DNA of 64,000 nucleotides from Edaphochlamys debaryana (GCA_016858145.1 JAEHOE010000055.1:669277-733276), one strand, 5' to 3'; shown: positions 34,859 through 47,700, numbered from the stretch's first letter. The notes: generated from the sequence alone by a model not told the origin. A program made the numbers and translations.

Positions 34859-35441
34859 CTTTGGCTAAGGTGTTGTGTCGATCGACATGCACACGTCCTC
34901 ACGCAGGGGCAGAAGGCATCCCTGCCAAAGTCGTTTAGTGACTTGCTCAGTTTCTGAATTCTCTGTCGGTTGCGCGCGTCTGGGTAACACAGCGTGCTGT
35001 GCCAATCGCACAATCAGGGCTTGCGTGCCATCTGCGCACTCCGGACAGCCCACGCTGCGACGCTGCGTGTGCCGCATTGCATTCCCCGCCTGACTGAGGG
35101 CACTGTAGAGTAACTGTGGAAGATATAGGCACGGAGAAACCAGGCCCGCTTGCACCATCGCACGCGTGTGTGTCGGCAGTCCGGTCTCCGCCCTCGCGAG
35201 CGCCAGGGCCGTGCGCCCCTAGCTGCAGCCGCCGAATGGCAGCTGCGAGCATCACAAAGGTACAACGCACGCAACTCCCCAAGCACGACTTGCCCCGCAG
35301 CTCGCTGACGATATCCGACTGGACCATGCGCAGGGCATCCCCACGCTCCCCCAAGCCAGCCCCCGCCTCCGCTCGCGCCACACCCGACCTTTCCAGCCTC
35401 CTCTCCGCCGCCCCAACCCGCCCCTCATCCCAGCCCCCGCC
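34859..35441. promoter_or_regulatory. Bidirectional promoter region between EAF and ARMT1-like genes
   Basis: Only 583 bp separates the two start codons, so the promoters must be shared or overlapping. I see no clear TATA box; the region is less GC-rich than the flanking exons. Confidence 0.5.
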
Positions 35442-38400
35442 ATGTCAGCCGCCTCCCCCGCCCTCGCTGGCTCCATGGCGGGTCGCCTCCTCCTGGCGGA
35501 CGCCGCGGGCCTCCCGCCGCCTCCCTTCCCCTCCCTAGTGGGCTCCGAGCCCGGTTCCTTCGCGGAGGCCACCATCACCGCCCGACTGCCCGCCATTCTG
35601 GCATCCATGCTGTCTGACATACGGGCGGACGCGGCGGAGCGGGGCTGGACGTCGGGGCCTGAGGCGGCGCAGGTGCGAGGAGCGCTGCCGCGGCCGCCGC
35701 TGATGCTTTGCTTTGGCACGAGAGTATGGGTGTGCGGGAGGGCATTGTAGCCAGCATGGCTAGGTCTGCGGCTCTTCAGAACGGGGGGACCAGGGCCAAA
35801 AAAGGACCGCAGCCTTCCGCCTCGCACCCACCTTCCGCCTCGCACCCAGATTGGCAGCGCAGCACTCCGTGAGCAACTGCCGTTGCGCCTACCGTCTCGT
35901 GCGCACGCGGCCACCCACCCCACCCCACCCCACCCCACCCCACCCCTCCCCACCCCACCCCACCCCTCCCCACCCCACCCCACCCCACCCCCTCCAGGTG
36001 GAGGCTGCACTCGCCGAGCTGGCGGCCCTGCGCCAGTCCCTGCTGGAGGACGCCCCCCTGCCCCAGCTCACGTGCGCACCGGACAGGTGAAGGGGCGGTG
36101 TACCTTTTGTAGGGCAGGTGGCATTACCTGAGCTCAGTGGGAATGGCACATGGATTGCTACTGGGCTGCGTTTCGACGCTGGCCGCTTGATGCGTGTCTG
36201 CAGCCCACCCGTGGCCCCGCATCCTCAGCCATGGGTCGATAGCGGAGGCCGGTCCGCCCGTGACCCCACCGCATGAAACGGGGTAGAGACTGGGGGGTCA
36301 GCACCGCTCCCCGGTCCCCCCCGCAGCCCCGCGGATAGCCCCGCCGATAGCGGACACAACGAACACGCTCCCTTCCCTGTTCTCGCCGCAGCCCCGCTCA
36401 GACCGTGGAGCTGCTGGCGGCGGCCAATGCGGCGGTGGCGCTGGCGGCGGCGCGGCAGGCAGCGGGGCAGCAGGCGCAGCCGGGGGGCGGCGCGGCGGCG
36501 GCGCGGCCCTCCTGGCTGGGGCTGCCGTGGCTGCTGGTGGAGTGCTACATGTGAGGATGGAGGGGAGCGGGGAGGGGGGTAGGAGGGGCTTGAGGGCTGG
36601 GGCAAGAGGGTGCGGAACGCACACGCCAGGTACGAAAGCGGCTCCCGCGAACGGCCGTGAACGTTGTGATGTGATGCATGGTGTTGCATGGCACGCCCGC
36701 TCGCAGCTTGCTGCCGCAGCGCTGGCGCCCCCTGTTGGTTCTCCACCACTCCACCGGCCTCGGCGGTGCGCTCAGAGTCAGAGCGCCCCGCATCAAGCTC
36801 AACACCCTTGTCGGTCAGCCCGGGGTCATGTCAGTTCAGATTACCCCCGAGCGCTCGACCCTTAACTTCACCTCCTTCCCCCCCGCCAGGTATGCGGCCA
36901 TTCACGCGGCACTCCAGGTGAGCCGCCCTCTGAAGTCATGTGTGGGCTAGGGTGTGTGGAGGGCTGCTCGCATGAGCCGGGGAGTCGGAGGCGCGGTGAC
37001 TAGCCGGCCAGCCGGAGTGTGCTGGCTGCCGGCCGGTGGTCTGTCGTCGACGCAACTGCTGACTGGGGCACATGCAGGCTCCCCAGCCATTGCTCCCCGC
37101 TATCAGTCTCTGGACCCCTCCCCGGCGCCAGCCCCTCCAGCCCGTGCACAACCCCTTGGGCCCGGGTGGCAGAGCGTTCCGGCTGTGCCTGTTCCCACCA
37201 GCAACGCCCCCCCCTCCCTTCTTGCCTCCCTCCCGCGCAAGCCCTGAGCCCAGCAAGGCCAGGTTCCGCTGTGCCTTGCACACGACCATTGTGCGTTGCA
37301 CACGACCATCCCCCCCATTCTTCTTGCCGCCCTCTGTCGCCACCCCGCCGCAGCGCCAGCCCCTCCTTGCCGCCTACGACCCCTTCGGCCGCCAGAAGGC
37401 CGCCGGCTGGGCCAAGTCCGCGGCCGCGGCGGCCGACGTCGCCGCCGAGGCCGAGGCGCTACTCGCTGCACTGCACGCCTCCTCCTCTGCCACCACCCCC
37501 TCTGCAAGCTCAACGTCTGCGGCCCCCTCGGCCCAGGAGACGAGCGGTCCGCAGCGGGCCCGGCCGCAGCACGAGGCTGCGGCGCGTGCTGCGGCACTGG
37601 GCGGCGTGCTGTGCGCGCTGTGGGGCAACAAGGCGGACCTGAGCCTGCTGGTCAGCGCGGACGGCCTTTCGGCGGAGGACCTGGCTGGGCCCAGCGGGGC
37701 CCAGGCCTCGGGCCCAAGCGGGGGAGGGGAGGCAGAGGGGGGCCCGGCCCGGGTGATCGTGGACGACTCGGCGGCTGTGTGGGGCCGCATGGCGCACCTA
37801 CGGGCCGGAACGGCCGGGCCCAGCGGTCTGGGCCCGGGCGGGGCCCGGGTGGACCTGGTCCTGGACAACAGCGGTCTGGAGCTCTTCGCCGACCTGTGCC
37901 TTGCGGACCTGCTGCTGGAGGCGGGTGAGGCGGGGGGGGAGGCAGAGGTGGGGGGGGGGCAGAGGGCGCCGGTAGGTAGGCCCAGTTGGGAGGAGCAGTC
38001 TCTGGGGTCAGTGGCCGATAGGTAGCCCCCTGTGGGAGTCAGAGTCCTTCGGGCTCGGTCCAATGGGTAAGGGAGGAAGGGTGGTGGCAGCCAGACCGGC
38101 AGCAGCCGCACCGCGTGAGCCTGGAGATCATCTGCGCAAGGCGGACCCTACGGTTCCCTTCCGCCCGGACCCCTGACCCCGCAACCCCGCATCCCGGTCG
38201 CAGCCCGGCCCCCGTTGTGCGCAATGCTCTGCGGTCCGCTCTGCCGTGTCGAGCTGGCGACGCCCGCAAATCCCGACTCCCTGATTGCCGCTACCCGGAC
38301 CCCTCTGCGCAGGCGTGGCGTCCCACGTGGTGCTCCACGGCAAGGTGCGGTGCCGTACTCGTGGTGTACGGCCGTTTGCTGGCCGTCGGTCTCTTTATTG

Positions 38401-40078
38401 ATTGGCGTATGACCGCTGGTGTTTGGTGCTTGATCTCATCATTTGGTGATTGACCAACCGTTTGTCGGCCGACGCTTCGCTTGGGTCCTTCGGGCCGAGC
38501 CAGGGTTCTACAGGCACACACGCACCATACCTAGCCCACGGCCCCCCGCAAGCCCTGCCGCACCCCTGCGGCATGGCCCTTGCTCTGCTCCTCGTCTGCT
38601 CCTCGTCACCCCATCTCCCCCTGGCCCCCCTGGCCCCCCTGGCCCCCCTTTACCCTAGTCCCCTTCCGCCCCGCGCTTCCCTCCCCCCCCCCGCATTACC
38701 TCCCCCCAGGCCATCCCCTGGTTCGTGTCGGACACGCTGGCGGGGGACCTGGGGGCACTGCTAGACAGCTGCGAGGCGCAGGAGGCGCCGGGGAAGGTGG
38801 GGAGGTGGGGGCGGCGGCGCTGTGCGGTGCTGGGTGGTGCGGGGCACAAGGGGAAGCAGCCCTCGCTGTGTGGCCCCCTCGCACACCGCCCCTGGCTCCT
38901 GAGGCGAACGGCCATGCCGAGCCCCGCCCGGCACACCCCTGAAGGCCTGGCCTGCCCCACGCACCACGCAGCAGCCCGGGGGCCTTGCCTTCACAGGCTT
39001 CGGCCCCACACGTGGGGCCCCGGCCCCGGCCCACCACACTCACCCTTTCCCCCAAAAACGCGCCTCCCCAGGTGCCGCCGGGCGCGTGGGAGCCCGTGCG
39101 TCGGCTGGCGGCGCGGTGGCGGGGGCACCTGGCGGCGGGGCGCTGGTCCTGGCGTGCGCACGCCTTCTGGACCACGCCCGCGCCCTTCGCCTGGATGGCG
39201 CACGTGGCGCCCGATCTGTACGACGGCCTGTCGGGCAGCGCGTTAGTCATCCTCAAGGGCGATCTCAACTACCGCAAGCTCACGCACGACTGCAGGTGCG
39301 CGCGCACCCCTGCTGGGTCTGGCGTTGCTCGACAGGCTCAGAGCCAAGGGCTTCGAGCACAGCCGCACAGCGTCGGAGGAAAGTGTCCCCCTGCTAACAC
39401 TTGCCTGCGCTGCAGCCCAGAGCCCAGTGCCCACAGCCCACAGCCCACAGCCCACAGCCCACAGCCCACAGCCCACAGCCCACAGCCCACAGCCCATAGC
39501 CCAGAGCTGCTGAGGCTGGGGCCGTGGATGGGCGCGGAGGTCAGCCGTGCCGGTCTGGACGCGCAGGGGTCCCGACCCTCAGCGCCTGTAACCCAGCGCC
39601 CAGCTCCCCGTGTCAATCCTGCGCCCGTTCTCCCTTTCGTGCAGGTGGCCCGACACCACCCCCTCTCCTGCTGGGTTTCAGACGACCCCCCCCCCCTCGC
39701 CCCCATGCTGTGCAGGTGGCCCCACACCACCCCCTTTGCGGAGTCTCTGCAGGTGGGGCCGCCGCGAGGCTGGGGGCAGCGCACGAAGGAAGGGAGGCCG
39801 CCTCTCGCCGAGCAAAGCCGTCCCGACAGTCCTGGCGCAGACTCCCTCACTTCCTTCCTCGCTCGCTCACACCCCCGCCTCCTCCCTACTCGCCCCCTCT
39901 TTCTCCACACACCCCACGCCACCCCCAGGGCTTCCGCCCCGCCCCCCTGGTGGCGCTCCGCACGCTCAAGGCGGACGTGGTGGCGGGGCTGGCCCCGGGG
40001 CAGAGCGCCGCCCTCAGCGCCGCCGACCCCCACTGGCTGGTCAACGGCAGGTGGGGCATGGTGCAGGCCGCACTGTGA
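35442..40078 (+). CDS. ARMT1: ARMT1/DUF89 damage-control metal phosphatase
   Basis: DUF89 family, subfamily III: metal-dependent phosphatases that clear damaged or excess sugar phosphates; the human member was also reported as a protein-glutamate methyltransferase. Ten exons: 35442-35672, 35998-36086, 36392-36550, 36890-36917, 37354-37924, 38313-38344, 38710-38796, 39072-39295, 39716-39752, 39929-40078; 535 residues, phases close. Family landmarks in order: GSFAEATITARLPAIL, PWLLVECYMYAAIH, LWGNKADLSLL, LVLDNSGLELFADLCLADLL, IPWFVSDT, FKGDLNYRKL-type block (ILKGDLNYRKLTHD), TTPF and LRTLKADV. The Asp/Asn in LDNSG and the Asp/Asn/Arg/Lys of GDLNYRK are the known metal and substrate residues, and all are present. 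Two Ala/Ser/Gly-rich inserts (exons 3 and 5) lengthen it beyond the ~440 residues of animal ARMT1. An alternative start is the ATG at 35475. Confidence 0.92.
35915..35996 (+). repeat. CCCCA pentamer microsatellite in ARMT1-like intron 1
   Basis: About sixteen CCCCA/CCCCT units fill the 3' end of intron 1, directly before the acceptor at 35997, and form its pyrimidine tract. Confidence 0.85.
39430..39500 (+). repeat. 7-bp minisatellite (CCCACAG)n in ARMT1-like intron 8
   Basis: About ten head-to-tail copies of CCCACAG. Each unit ends in CAG and could offer a weak acceptor. Confidence 0.85.
39639..39665 (+). repeat. Partial copy of ARMT1-like exon 9 start, with acceptor
   Basis: This segment matches the acceptor and first ~20 nt of exon 9 (original from 39710) with one substitution, 71 bp upstream in the same intron. 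It retains GTGCAG followed by the codons for WP-HHP-like sequence, so it is a possible decoy acceptor. Confidence 0.75.
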
Positions 40079-40884
40079 GGCGCAGCACGCGACAGGGCGC
40101 GGCGCGCGGCGCACAGCACGGTCGCCGCAGGACTTTGGGCGCGGCACGTTGGGTACCAGAGAGTTGTCCATGGACGTGGGAATGGTCAATGGATAGGTAT
40201 ATTGGCCGTGTACGGCAGTGTGTGCAGTGCACGGCAAGGGGGTGGGGTGGGGGTCGGAAGATTGATGGTATGTTTAGACGCTCGGGTGTATGCGCGATAA
40301 CCAGGTGCCAGTGCGTATACCGGTATTAAGCGGTGAGAAAGCCGAACCCGGAACCTCAATAGTGTCGGCAACCACTGAGATGCGTGGCAGTCGGGGCTTG
40401 CCTCCTTTTGGGGGAGGCGGATCTGAGGTCGGCATGGCTGGTGGGTCGCTGGCGGGCAGCGGGCTGCGCAGGGGGCCGCGGGGGCGGGAGGCCGCGTGGC
40501 ACGAGCGTCACGGCGCATGGCTGGTGTAGGCGCACGCGCGGTTCGTCGCGGGAACTGTAGCGTGCCTCGGGAAGCCGTGGCGGCGTAGGCGCAGCCCCTG
40601 CTCCGCCTCAGCACCGGATCCTACCCTCAACATCAGCCCTCGCTGTATCTGGGCAGGCATCCCCCTCTTGCGCAGTTGCGCTGCCCCTTTCCCCTCGTCC
40701 CTCTGGATTCAACTGATACCCCTCAAGTTGCTAGGCACGGGCACATGGCACGTGTCTCCATACACCCTACAACCCTGTTGGCGCGGTTGGACCCCGCCCC
40801 AGCTTCTGTCTTTAGAAACCAGGACACTCACTCCGTTTGCACACGGCACAGCATGCGCTTCAGCAATGAATCCCAACTCCTCAG
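40079..40884. other. Convergent 3' UTR region between ARMT1-like and RCC1-like genes
   Basis: An 806-bp gap between two stop codons that face each other. No exact TGTAA was found on either strand, and no gene is supported. Confidence 0.45.
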
Positions 40885-42724
40885 CTAAGTGGCGGTAGCT
40901 TGGCCCCGGTCGCCTGACAGCAGCGCAACCGCAATGTTCTGCCCGGCCGCAATCGCCTTGACATCAGACAGGGCGGCGTAGGGCACTGCGTTGGGGCCCC
41001 CCGGCGGCGGGGGCACGCCCCCGCAGCCCTCGGCCGCACAGGTGGTGCCGCCGGCGAGGCCCGCGGGCAGGGCCCTGCCCCAGGCCACCAAGGTCCCGTT
41101 CCTAAGCAGTGCCAGGGAATGGGCCATGCCCGCGGCAATGGCTGTGACGTTGGCCTGGGGAGGGACGGGGAGGGGGGGACGGGGCAGCGGGCGGGTGAGC
41201 AGGTGCTGATATATGTTGGTGACCATGAAGGGCACGGTCAGCCACGGCGCAACCCGTGAAGGACCAGGCCCGCTGCCCTCCTGCCAGGCATGGCCCTCAC
41301 CGCCCCGCCCCGCGCCGCACCTGCGCCGCCGCCGGCACCTGCACCGACTTGAACTGCGCGCGGATGCCTGCCTGCGTGGTTCCCCGCTTGCCCCCCCAGG
41401 CCACCACGGTCCCGTTCTTGAGCAGGGCCAGGCAGTGCTCGTAGCCCGCGGCAACGGCCCTGACGCTGCCCGACATGAGGAGCGCGTGGGGGCGGGGGGC
41501 GATCCAGGGGGTGGAGTCCTGGTAGAATGTCTCAGAGTAGTTGCGGGGCGGCCTGGGGGTGAGGCGGGGCCGGGCGGATGGTCGTGTCAAGCTGAGCAGT
41601 GGGTGCACCGAGCTCGGCGGTGGCTGGTTGCTCCCTCTGCTGCTCCGACCCCGGCTTCATTCCCAGGCTCGACGCCACCCACCCACCCACCCACCCACCC
41701 ACGCACCCACCCACCCACCCGCCCACCCACCCACCCACGAAATAGCTTTCACGTTGGCGCGAGTGATGAAGCCGGGGAGGTAGTCTGTGCGGTTGTCGCC
41801 CGTGAGCCAACGCGTCCACATCACGACCTGGCGGTTGAGGGCAGGCGGGGGTCAACCAGCGGCCACCGACACGCCCACTATGGTATCCCCTCTTTCGATA
41901 GGCTGCAGCAGTACTTTGCGTGAGTGCGTGCGGCTACTGAAGGCAGGGCTCCGCGCCTCACCCGTCCATTCCTCCGCAGCGCCAGGCTGTGGCGGTAGCC
42001 GGCGGAGATGGCGGTGACATTAGTCAGGTTTGGCGGTTGGTCCCGGTAGGTTCCGTTAGCGCGGGGCCACCAGGGCGCTCCGCTCTCGTGGACGCGCGGC
42101 CACTCGATCACTCGGCGCTCGGGGCCGTAGATGGCCATGGAGTGCTCTGCGTCGGAATGAAGCAAGGGGCAAGAGGGGGATGGAGAAACAACGAGCGAGG
42201 CCAAGGGCGGGGGGGGGGGAGAAGGCGCCAAGGCCGGGTGTGGTGCGGGCGAGGTATGGCGTGGTGTATGTCTGTTGGTGGCTCAGCTCCTCACCTGTTC
42301 CTCCGCTGACGGCCCACACGTTGGACCGGGCTTGCGGCGGGATGTCCATGGCGGGGTAGTAGTCGCCCGAGGAGGGGCCGCCCAGCGCGATCACGCCACG
42401 CGAGCCGGCAGGCGGCGATGGTGGCGGAGCGGCGGCGGCAGCTACATGCATGAAGGGCAGCATCAACTCATGTTCCCCCGCCGCCTTCGGCTCTACGACA
42501 GGTATCGCTGCCAGGCTTAATCAGACGCGGCTCCACAGCGCGGGTAAGGACTTGGCGGGGGCCATAGGCAGCCATAGGCGGCGGCTAGGCACTGCTGGGC
42601 CTCCCACGGCACGCACTCAAGCAACGGTGACGCGTGACGCAGGAGTGCCGGTAGCGGACCTACCGTCGTGGCCGACGGCAGTCGCCACAACCAACAGTGC
42701 ACCAATACGCCATGACAGCGACAT
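40885..42724 (-). CDS. Secreted RCC1-like repeat protein
   Basis: Six exons: 42724-42664, 42441-42295, 42146-41962, 41827-41739, 41552-41321, 41154-40885; 327 residues, phases close. The first ~20 residues (MSLSWRIGALLVVATAVG) form a signal peptide, followed by an Ala/Pro linker. The body has RCC1/BLIP-II-type blade units: NVTAISAGYRHSLALRRNG, VRAVAAGYEHCLALLKNG with VVAWGGK, NVTAIAAGMAHSLALLRNG with LVAWG, and VKAIAAGQNIAVALLSG. These units build a beta-propeller that binds partners; no enzymatic residues are expected. Secretion rules out a Ran-GEF role, so an extracellular or cell-wall binding role is possible (inference). It is unusually small for a complete seven-blade propeller. Confidence 0.8.
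41676..41738 (+). repeat. CCCA tetramer microsatellite in RCC1-like intron
   Basis: A run of CCCA units (GTGGG in the gene sense) begins at the donor of exon 4 and fills the start of the intron. Confidence 0.8.
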
Positions 42725-44702
42725 GCCTCTGAACGTGGGGGAAGCGCGAAGCGGCACATTGCGCGCACTAATCGCCACTTCACCAACAAGTCTGAGCTGT
42801 CACAGGAAGCATCGCACCCGCCGCACAAACGTTCTGAATCTGACACACGCTTACCGCAGAGTATCAACGAGCCCGCCTTGGGGTGCCGATTGCAGCATCT
42901 CGAAGAGATGCAAACGCTGCCGTCTCTTCTTCGCAAGTCAATGTGCTCGCAGCTTTATCTACCTACTTATGCAACAAACACAGTGGCAGTGTCCCAATAA
43001 CCCCTACCCTGCGGTGCCGAGTCGTATTCCCTTCGTCCGCAGAAACCCAACCGCCGCGGGCCCAGCTGAGGAGCGCGACTGAAGGCTTCAGCCTGCACGC
43101 CACCTCTAGCGCACGTCATCGGCTCAGTCACTACTAAAAGGGATGCGTCGATTGCTTGCTCCCCAAATCCACTCATCCAAGGGCGAGGCCCGACAGGGCC
43201 GACCGTCGAGCGGGGCCATCCATCCATCCACCTCCCTGCCAGCATGGGCCCCGCGGTGCAGGAGCAGGCGGTACGCCGCGGGGCGCTGGGCGGGTCCGTG
43301 GCTGGATCCTGCCGGTGGCAGCGACTCCGTGGTGCGCTGCAGCGAGAGAGCGAGGGCGCCACAGCAGGCGAGGCGTGGCTGGTCCGGGGGGGGCGGGGGT
43401 TGGGCAAGCCATGTGCCTCACCCCGCACTTTCCCCCACGCGTGAAATCAATGGGGGCCACGCTTGGAGCGCTTTCGGAGCGCTTTTCCCTAGCACAGCCG
43501 GTACAGAGCCTTGCGTGCGACCTGTCTTCTGGTCTCCAAGGCCATGGTTGCATAAAACGTTGCGGGCCCGTTCAGAGTCGGGATCCGGCGTCTGACGGTC
43601 TGAGCTCTTTTGACAGCCGCTCCCTCGGTCAAATGATTGGCAATCAAGCCCTTGACTGCTCCGCCGCTGGGGTGGTTACAAAACGTGCACGGACGGTCCA
43701 TTTGTCGGTCTACCATCTGTACGGTACATGCAACACAACGGCTCTGGGCGTCGCAGAGGCCTTGAGCCCACCGCCCGGCTCCACGGGAACCCGGCGCAGT
43801 TTTGAGGCACCGCAATGACTGCATCCCCCGACGTCCGACAGGCCTCGCAATGCGCCCGACCCTCGCCCCTTGCTGACGTCATGCCCTTCCTTCCCCCGAG
43901 AGGGTTCCCGCCGCCTGCCTTCTCCGGCCCTCGGCTCACCCTACCCACAGTACCCAGACCACCCTTCGACGCGCCCCGCCCACAAACACCGGAGGCCGCT
44001 CGGCAGGCGTTGCGTGGGTGCCAAAATAGAATCCAGAAATCAGGATCCGGCTGGGGCGCCGGCGCAATCCGGCCCACTGCTGTCTGGCCCCCACCACGCC
44101 CCTGTTTCATCTGTCCGAGTCTTGGACAGCACATACCGCCCCCCATCCCCACACGCTGCAATCTAAGACTCAAGTCCGCACATCCAACCGGTTTCTACTC
44201 GAGCTCCATGGTGTTGGGCGGCCGGCCCGCACTGCAGCCACAATGCTAGGGGCGCACTCCCCCCCCCCCCCCCCCACAAACACACCCTGCCTGCCTAAGC
44301 AGGGACCCCCCCTCCCCCCCCCCCGGCACACGCGGGCCGCCAGACCCCCGCCAGCCCCCGCTCTGCCGCCCGCCGGCCCTCCTCCACTCCGCCCCTCCCC
44401 TGGAAACCCCTGCCGGCGGCCCGCTCCTTCCCTGGCCTACACCGCTACGCCGCAGCCCGCCGCGCCCACACCTCCGCGCCTGCTGCTTCCGCCCCCCAGC
44501 CGGGCCCCGCTGCGAGCCGCCCCTCCCCGGCGCCCCCCCTGGCCCCGTGCAGCCACCACTCCCTTGCTGGGATCGTGGCACCTGCCCCTCAGCGCCGTCC
44601 GCACTCTGCCGTCCCCCCTCCCCCCTCCGCTTGGCCCCCGACGTTGGGCTCGTGCCGCCCTCCCCCTTCCATGCTCCTCCGTTCCCCCCTTCCCCCGGCC
44701 TG
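42725..44702. other. Intergenic: TOR 3' UTR and RCC1-like gene promoter
   Basis: Nearly 2 kb between two minus-strand genes. A TTACA (TGTAA on the minus strand) at 43676-43680 may end the TOR transcript. The part nearest TOR is very C-rich. Open frames here lack recognisable products or splice partners. Confidence 0.45.
43676..43680 (-). terminator. Possible TGTAA poly(A) signal, TOR gene
   Basis: It reads TGTAA on the minus strand, about 1,020 nt after the TOR stop at 44703. It is the only exact match I found between the two genes. Confidence 0.3.
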
Positions 44703-44780
44703 CTACCAGAAGGGGCACCACCCGATGTAGGACTGGCACAGGTTCTCGTGGTTGACGGCCGCGTGGATGAGGCGCTGGAC
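44703..44780 (-). other. TOR FATC domain, last exon
   Basis: The final exon encodes [20 protein letters not shown] followed by WCPFW and a TAG stop. FATC is essential for TOR activity, and its end is almost invariant in eukaryotes. It keeps both redox-sensitive cysteines. Confidence 0.97.
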
Positions 44781-47700
44781 CTGGGGGGGTGGGTGGGGGT
44801 GGGAGATAGGTGTAGGGGGAGGGGGACGAGGGGGGAGGGGATGGGTCAGGACAAGAGTTTGGTCTCCTTTGCGGTTTTTGGCAAGGCAGGAGGCAGGAGC
44901 GCGGGCCGCAGCTGCGTGCACATCACACCCTCCCACGCCCAGCGCCCAAAGCCCCCCTCCCCCCGCCGACCCCCTCACCTGCGCCGCCACGCTGTCCGCC
45001 TCTCCGCCCCCCGGCCCGCCCCCCGCCCCCCCCATCTCCGCCGCGTAGTCCCGGCCCATGAGCTTGTCGCTCATGCGCCGCATCACCTCCACGGCGCGGG
45101 TGTTGAGCACCTGGGGGGTAGGGGGTGGGTGGGCGGTTGAGGGAGGAGGGTGGGTGGGTGGATGTGTGGGAGGGCGTCGGGGGGTGGATGAGGGGAAGGC
45201 AGGGGCGGCAGGGGCCCAGGCCACATTTACTCCCTGGCCTCACACATAAAGCCCTGCCTCCCGCTTGCCTCTTCCTTGCTCCCACGTTTCCCCCCCTGTC
45301 AGGCCCCCCCCCCTTCCCCACCTCGTTTGCGTCCCCCAGCTGCACGAAGGCCTCCTTGAGCTCCTTCTCCCGCGCCTCGCGCCGGGGGGGGCTGGGCATG
45401 GCGGCGGGGTCGGCCGCGCCGCCGCCGCCCCCCGCCCCGCCGCCGCCGCTGAGGGCGCCCGGGCCCACGTGGCCAGCAGCTGCAGGGGGGTGTGAAGGGC
45501 GGGAAGGGGGGGAGGAGGGGTGTGTGAGGGAGGGGAGAAGGGGTAGTCCTGTGCGGATCCGAGTCGCCTAGGGAAGCACAGCTTGAGGAAGGGGCAGGGG
45601 TGAAAACCGGGTGGGCGGAGGGCCCCCTCGGCGCCGCGCCCGTTCGCCTGCCTCCCCCTGCCCCTCCCCCCACCCACCCGCGTCCATGTGCCCCCCGTCC
45701 CCAGTCCGCGCCAGCGCCGCCTCCGTGGCCGCCTCCGTGGTGTTGAGCAGGCGCCAGTTGATGAGCGGGTCGTGCACGAAGGCCTCCAGCATGGCGGTCA
45801 CGGACTCCTTGTTGGAGCGGAGCACGCGCATCACGTTCTCGCACTGGGGAGGGGGGGAGGGGTGGGACGGGGGGAAGGGGGGAGGGGGGAGGGCGCAGCA
45901 CGCAGCATGGTTGGGGTTGGGCCGGGGTTGGGAAAGAAAGGCCACAACTACTCCGACCAGCTCGAAGCCCCAGTGCGACTGTCCTTCACCAACCCCCTTC
46001 AACGCCAACCCCAACCCCCCCTCCCCCCAGCACCCACCGTGGTCCTGAAGTTGCCCTCAATGCCCGACACCTCCATGGCCTTGATCATCATGCGGGTGAG
46101 CCGGAAGGGGACCTGGGGGGGGGGAGGGTGGAGTCCACGGCATTGGCTCGCTCCCTCTTCACGACAGGCCCCGACCCGCCTGCACGCTGCCGTACGGCCT
46201 CTCCTTGCAGACCGAGCAAGCAACAGGCACCGGCTATAGCCCCCCCCCTCCCCTCCCCTCGCCCCGCCCCCTCCCCCAACCTTCTCCGGGAACTTCTCCC
46301 GGTTCATGGATGCCTCGAAGCAGTCCCCGAAGTCAATGTGCAGCAGCTTGCCGCTGTAGCGGTCGAGCATGAGGTTGGAGGGGTGCCGGTCGCCCAGGCC
46401 CAGGATGTAGCCCACCTGGCGGGTGGGGGGGAGGGCGAGGAGGTGGAGGTGGTGGGTTGGGTTGGGCGGGGTTGCCGTTGGGTGAGGCTCAGCCTTGAAT
46501 GTCGCCTTCATCCGCACCCCTCCCCCCGCAACCCCCGCTGCGCCTCTCCTGTTCGGAGCCTTTCAGCCTCCGCCCCTCTCGCCTCCCCCCTCCCCCCCCG
46601 CCCCCCCACCATGCTCATGACCGCTGCCGAGCGCGTGTAGTTGGTGCGGCGGTCCAGCCACACCTCCGAGTTGCGCGACTTGAGCCACAGGACCTGGGGG
46701 TGGGGGAAGGGGTGTTTGTTGGAGCGGGTGACGATGAGGGGGTTGGGGGGATGCGGTTGGGGTAAGGTGAACGGGACTTTGTTTGACGGGGGCAGGGGCA
46801 GCAGGTGCAGGCGACCCTCCCCGCCGCACACACACACTTCAATACCCCATCTCTTCACACACCCCTCCTTCGGACCCCTTCTCTCCCTCCCTCCCCCCCT
46901 CCCCCCCCACCTTGTGCAGGTCCTCCCCGCTGGTGGAGTCAAGGGCGTACTCAAACACCTCCACCTGGGGGAGGGGAGATGGGGAGAGGGGGGTAGGGGA
47001 GAGGGGGGTAGGGGAGACGGGAATGAGTCCCGGGGAGGGGGGCAAGGGCCAGGGGTAGGCACGGTTCACACCGCGGTGGCACACCCTCCCTTGCCCTCAG
47101 AGACCCCCCTTTGCCCCCTCCCCTCCCCTTCCCCCCCACCTTCTGTATGACCGTCAGGTGGTCGTAGTCGGGCGCCATCCCCAGCATGAGCCGGTGCTCC
47201 CAGTTGAGGGGGATCTTGCGGGCCTCCCTGAGGGGGGGGAGGTTGGGGAAGGGGGGGGGGATAATGAGCGTTTTGGAATCATCAGCGGGAAAGGGGAAGA
47301 TATCCGATAGAGGAAGGGGAGAGCGGCCGGATGCAGGGCCCGTGCGTGTGCTCATGGCAGCCGGGTGAGTGGTACCCGGGAGGACGCCCCCGAGGATGGA
47401 CACCGCCAACCTCAGCCCCCTCCCTACCCCCCCTCCACCCCCCCCACCTGTACTCCCGGATGAGTGCGTGCAGGGTGTCGCAGTTGGGCACCCAGCCGAT
47501 GAGCCCCGAGTTGGGGGACAGCGGGATGACGGCGTAGCGCGCAATGGACAGGTCCCGCTCGGCGGTCACACTGGGGGGGGGGGGAGGGGGTTTTGGAGGG
47601 TTATGGGGTTATGGGGGGAGGCGAGGGGTCGGGTGGGTGGGTCTCCAAGGGCGTGTAGGGCTTGCCAGCTGCCGATCCCAGCCTCCAATCACTGCTCCAA

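Noticed and set aside
39430..39500. Short direct repeats considered as a CRISPR array
   Set aside because: Seven-base units with no spacers in a eukaryotic intron; it is a minisatellite.
43156..43818. Plus-strand open frame of 220 codons between RCC1-like and TOR
   Set aside because: No domain, and overlapping frames of similar length occur on both strands here.
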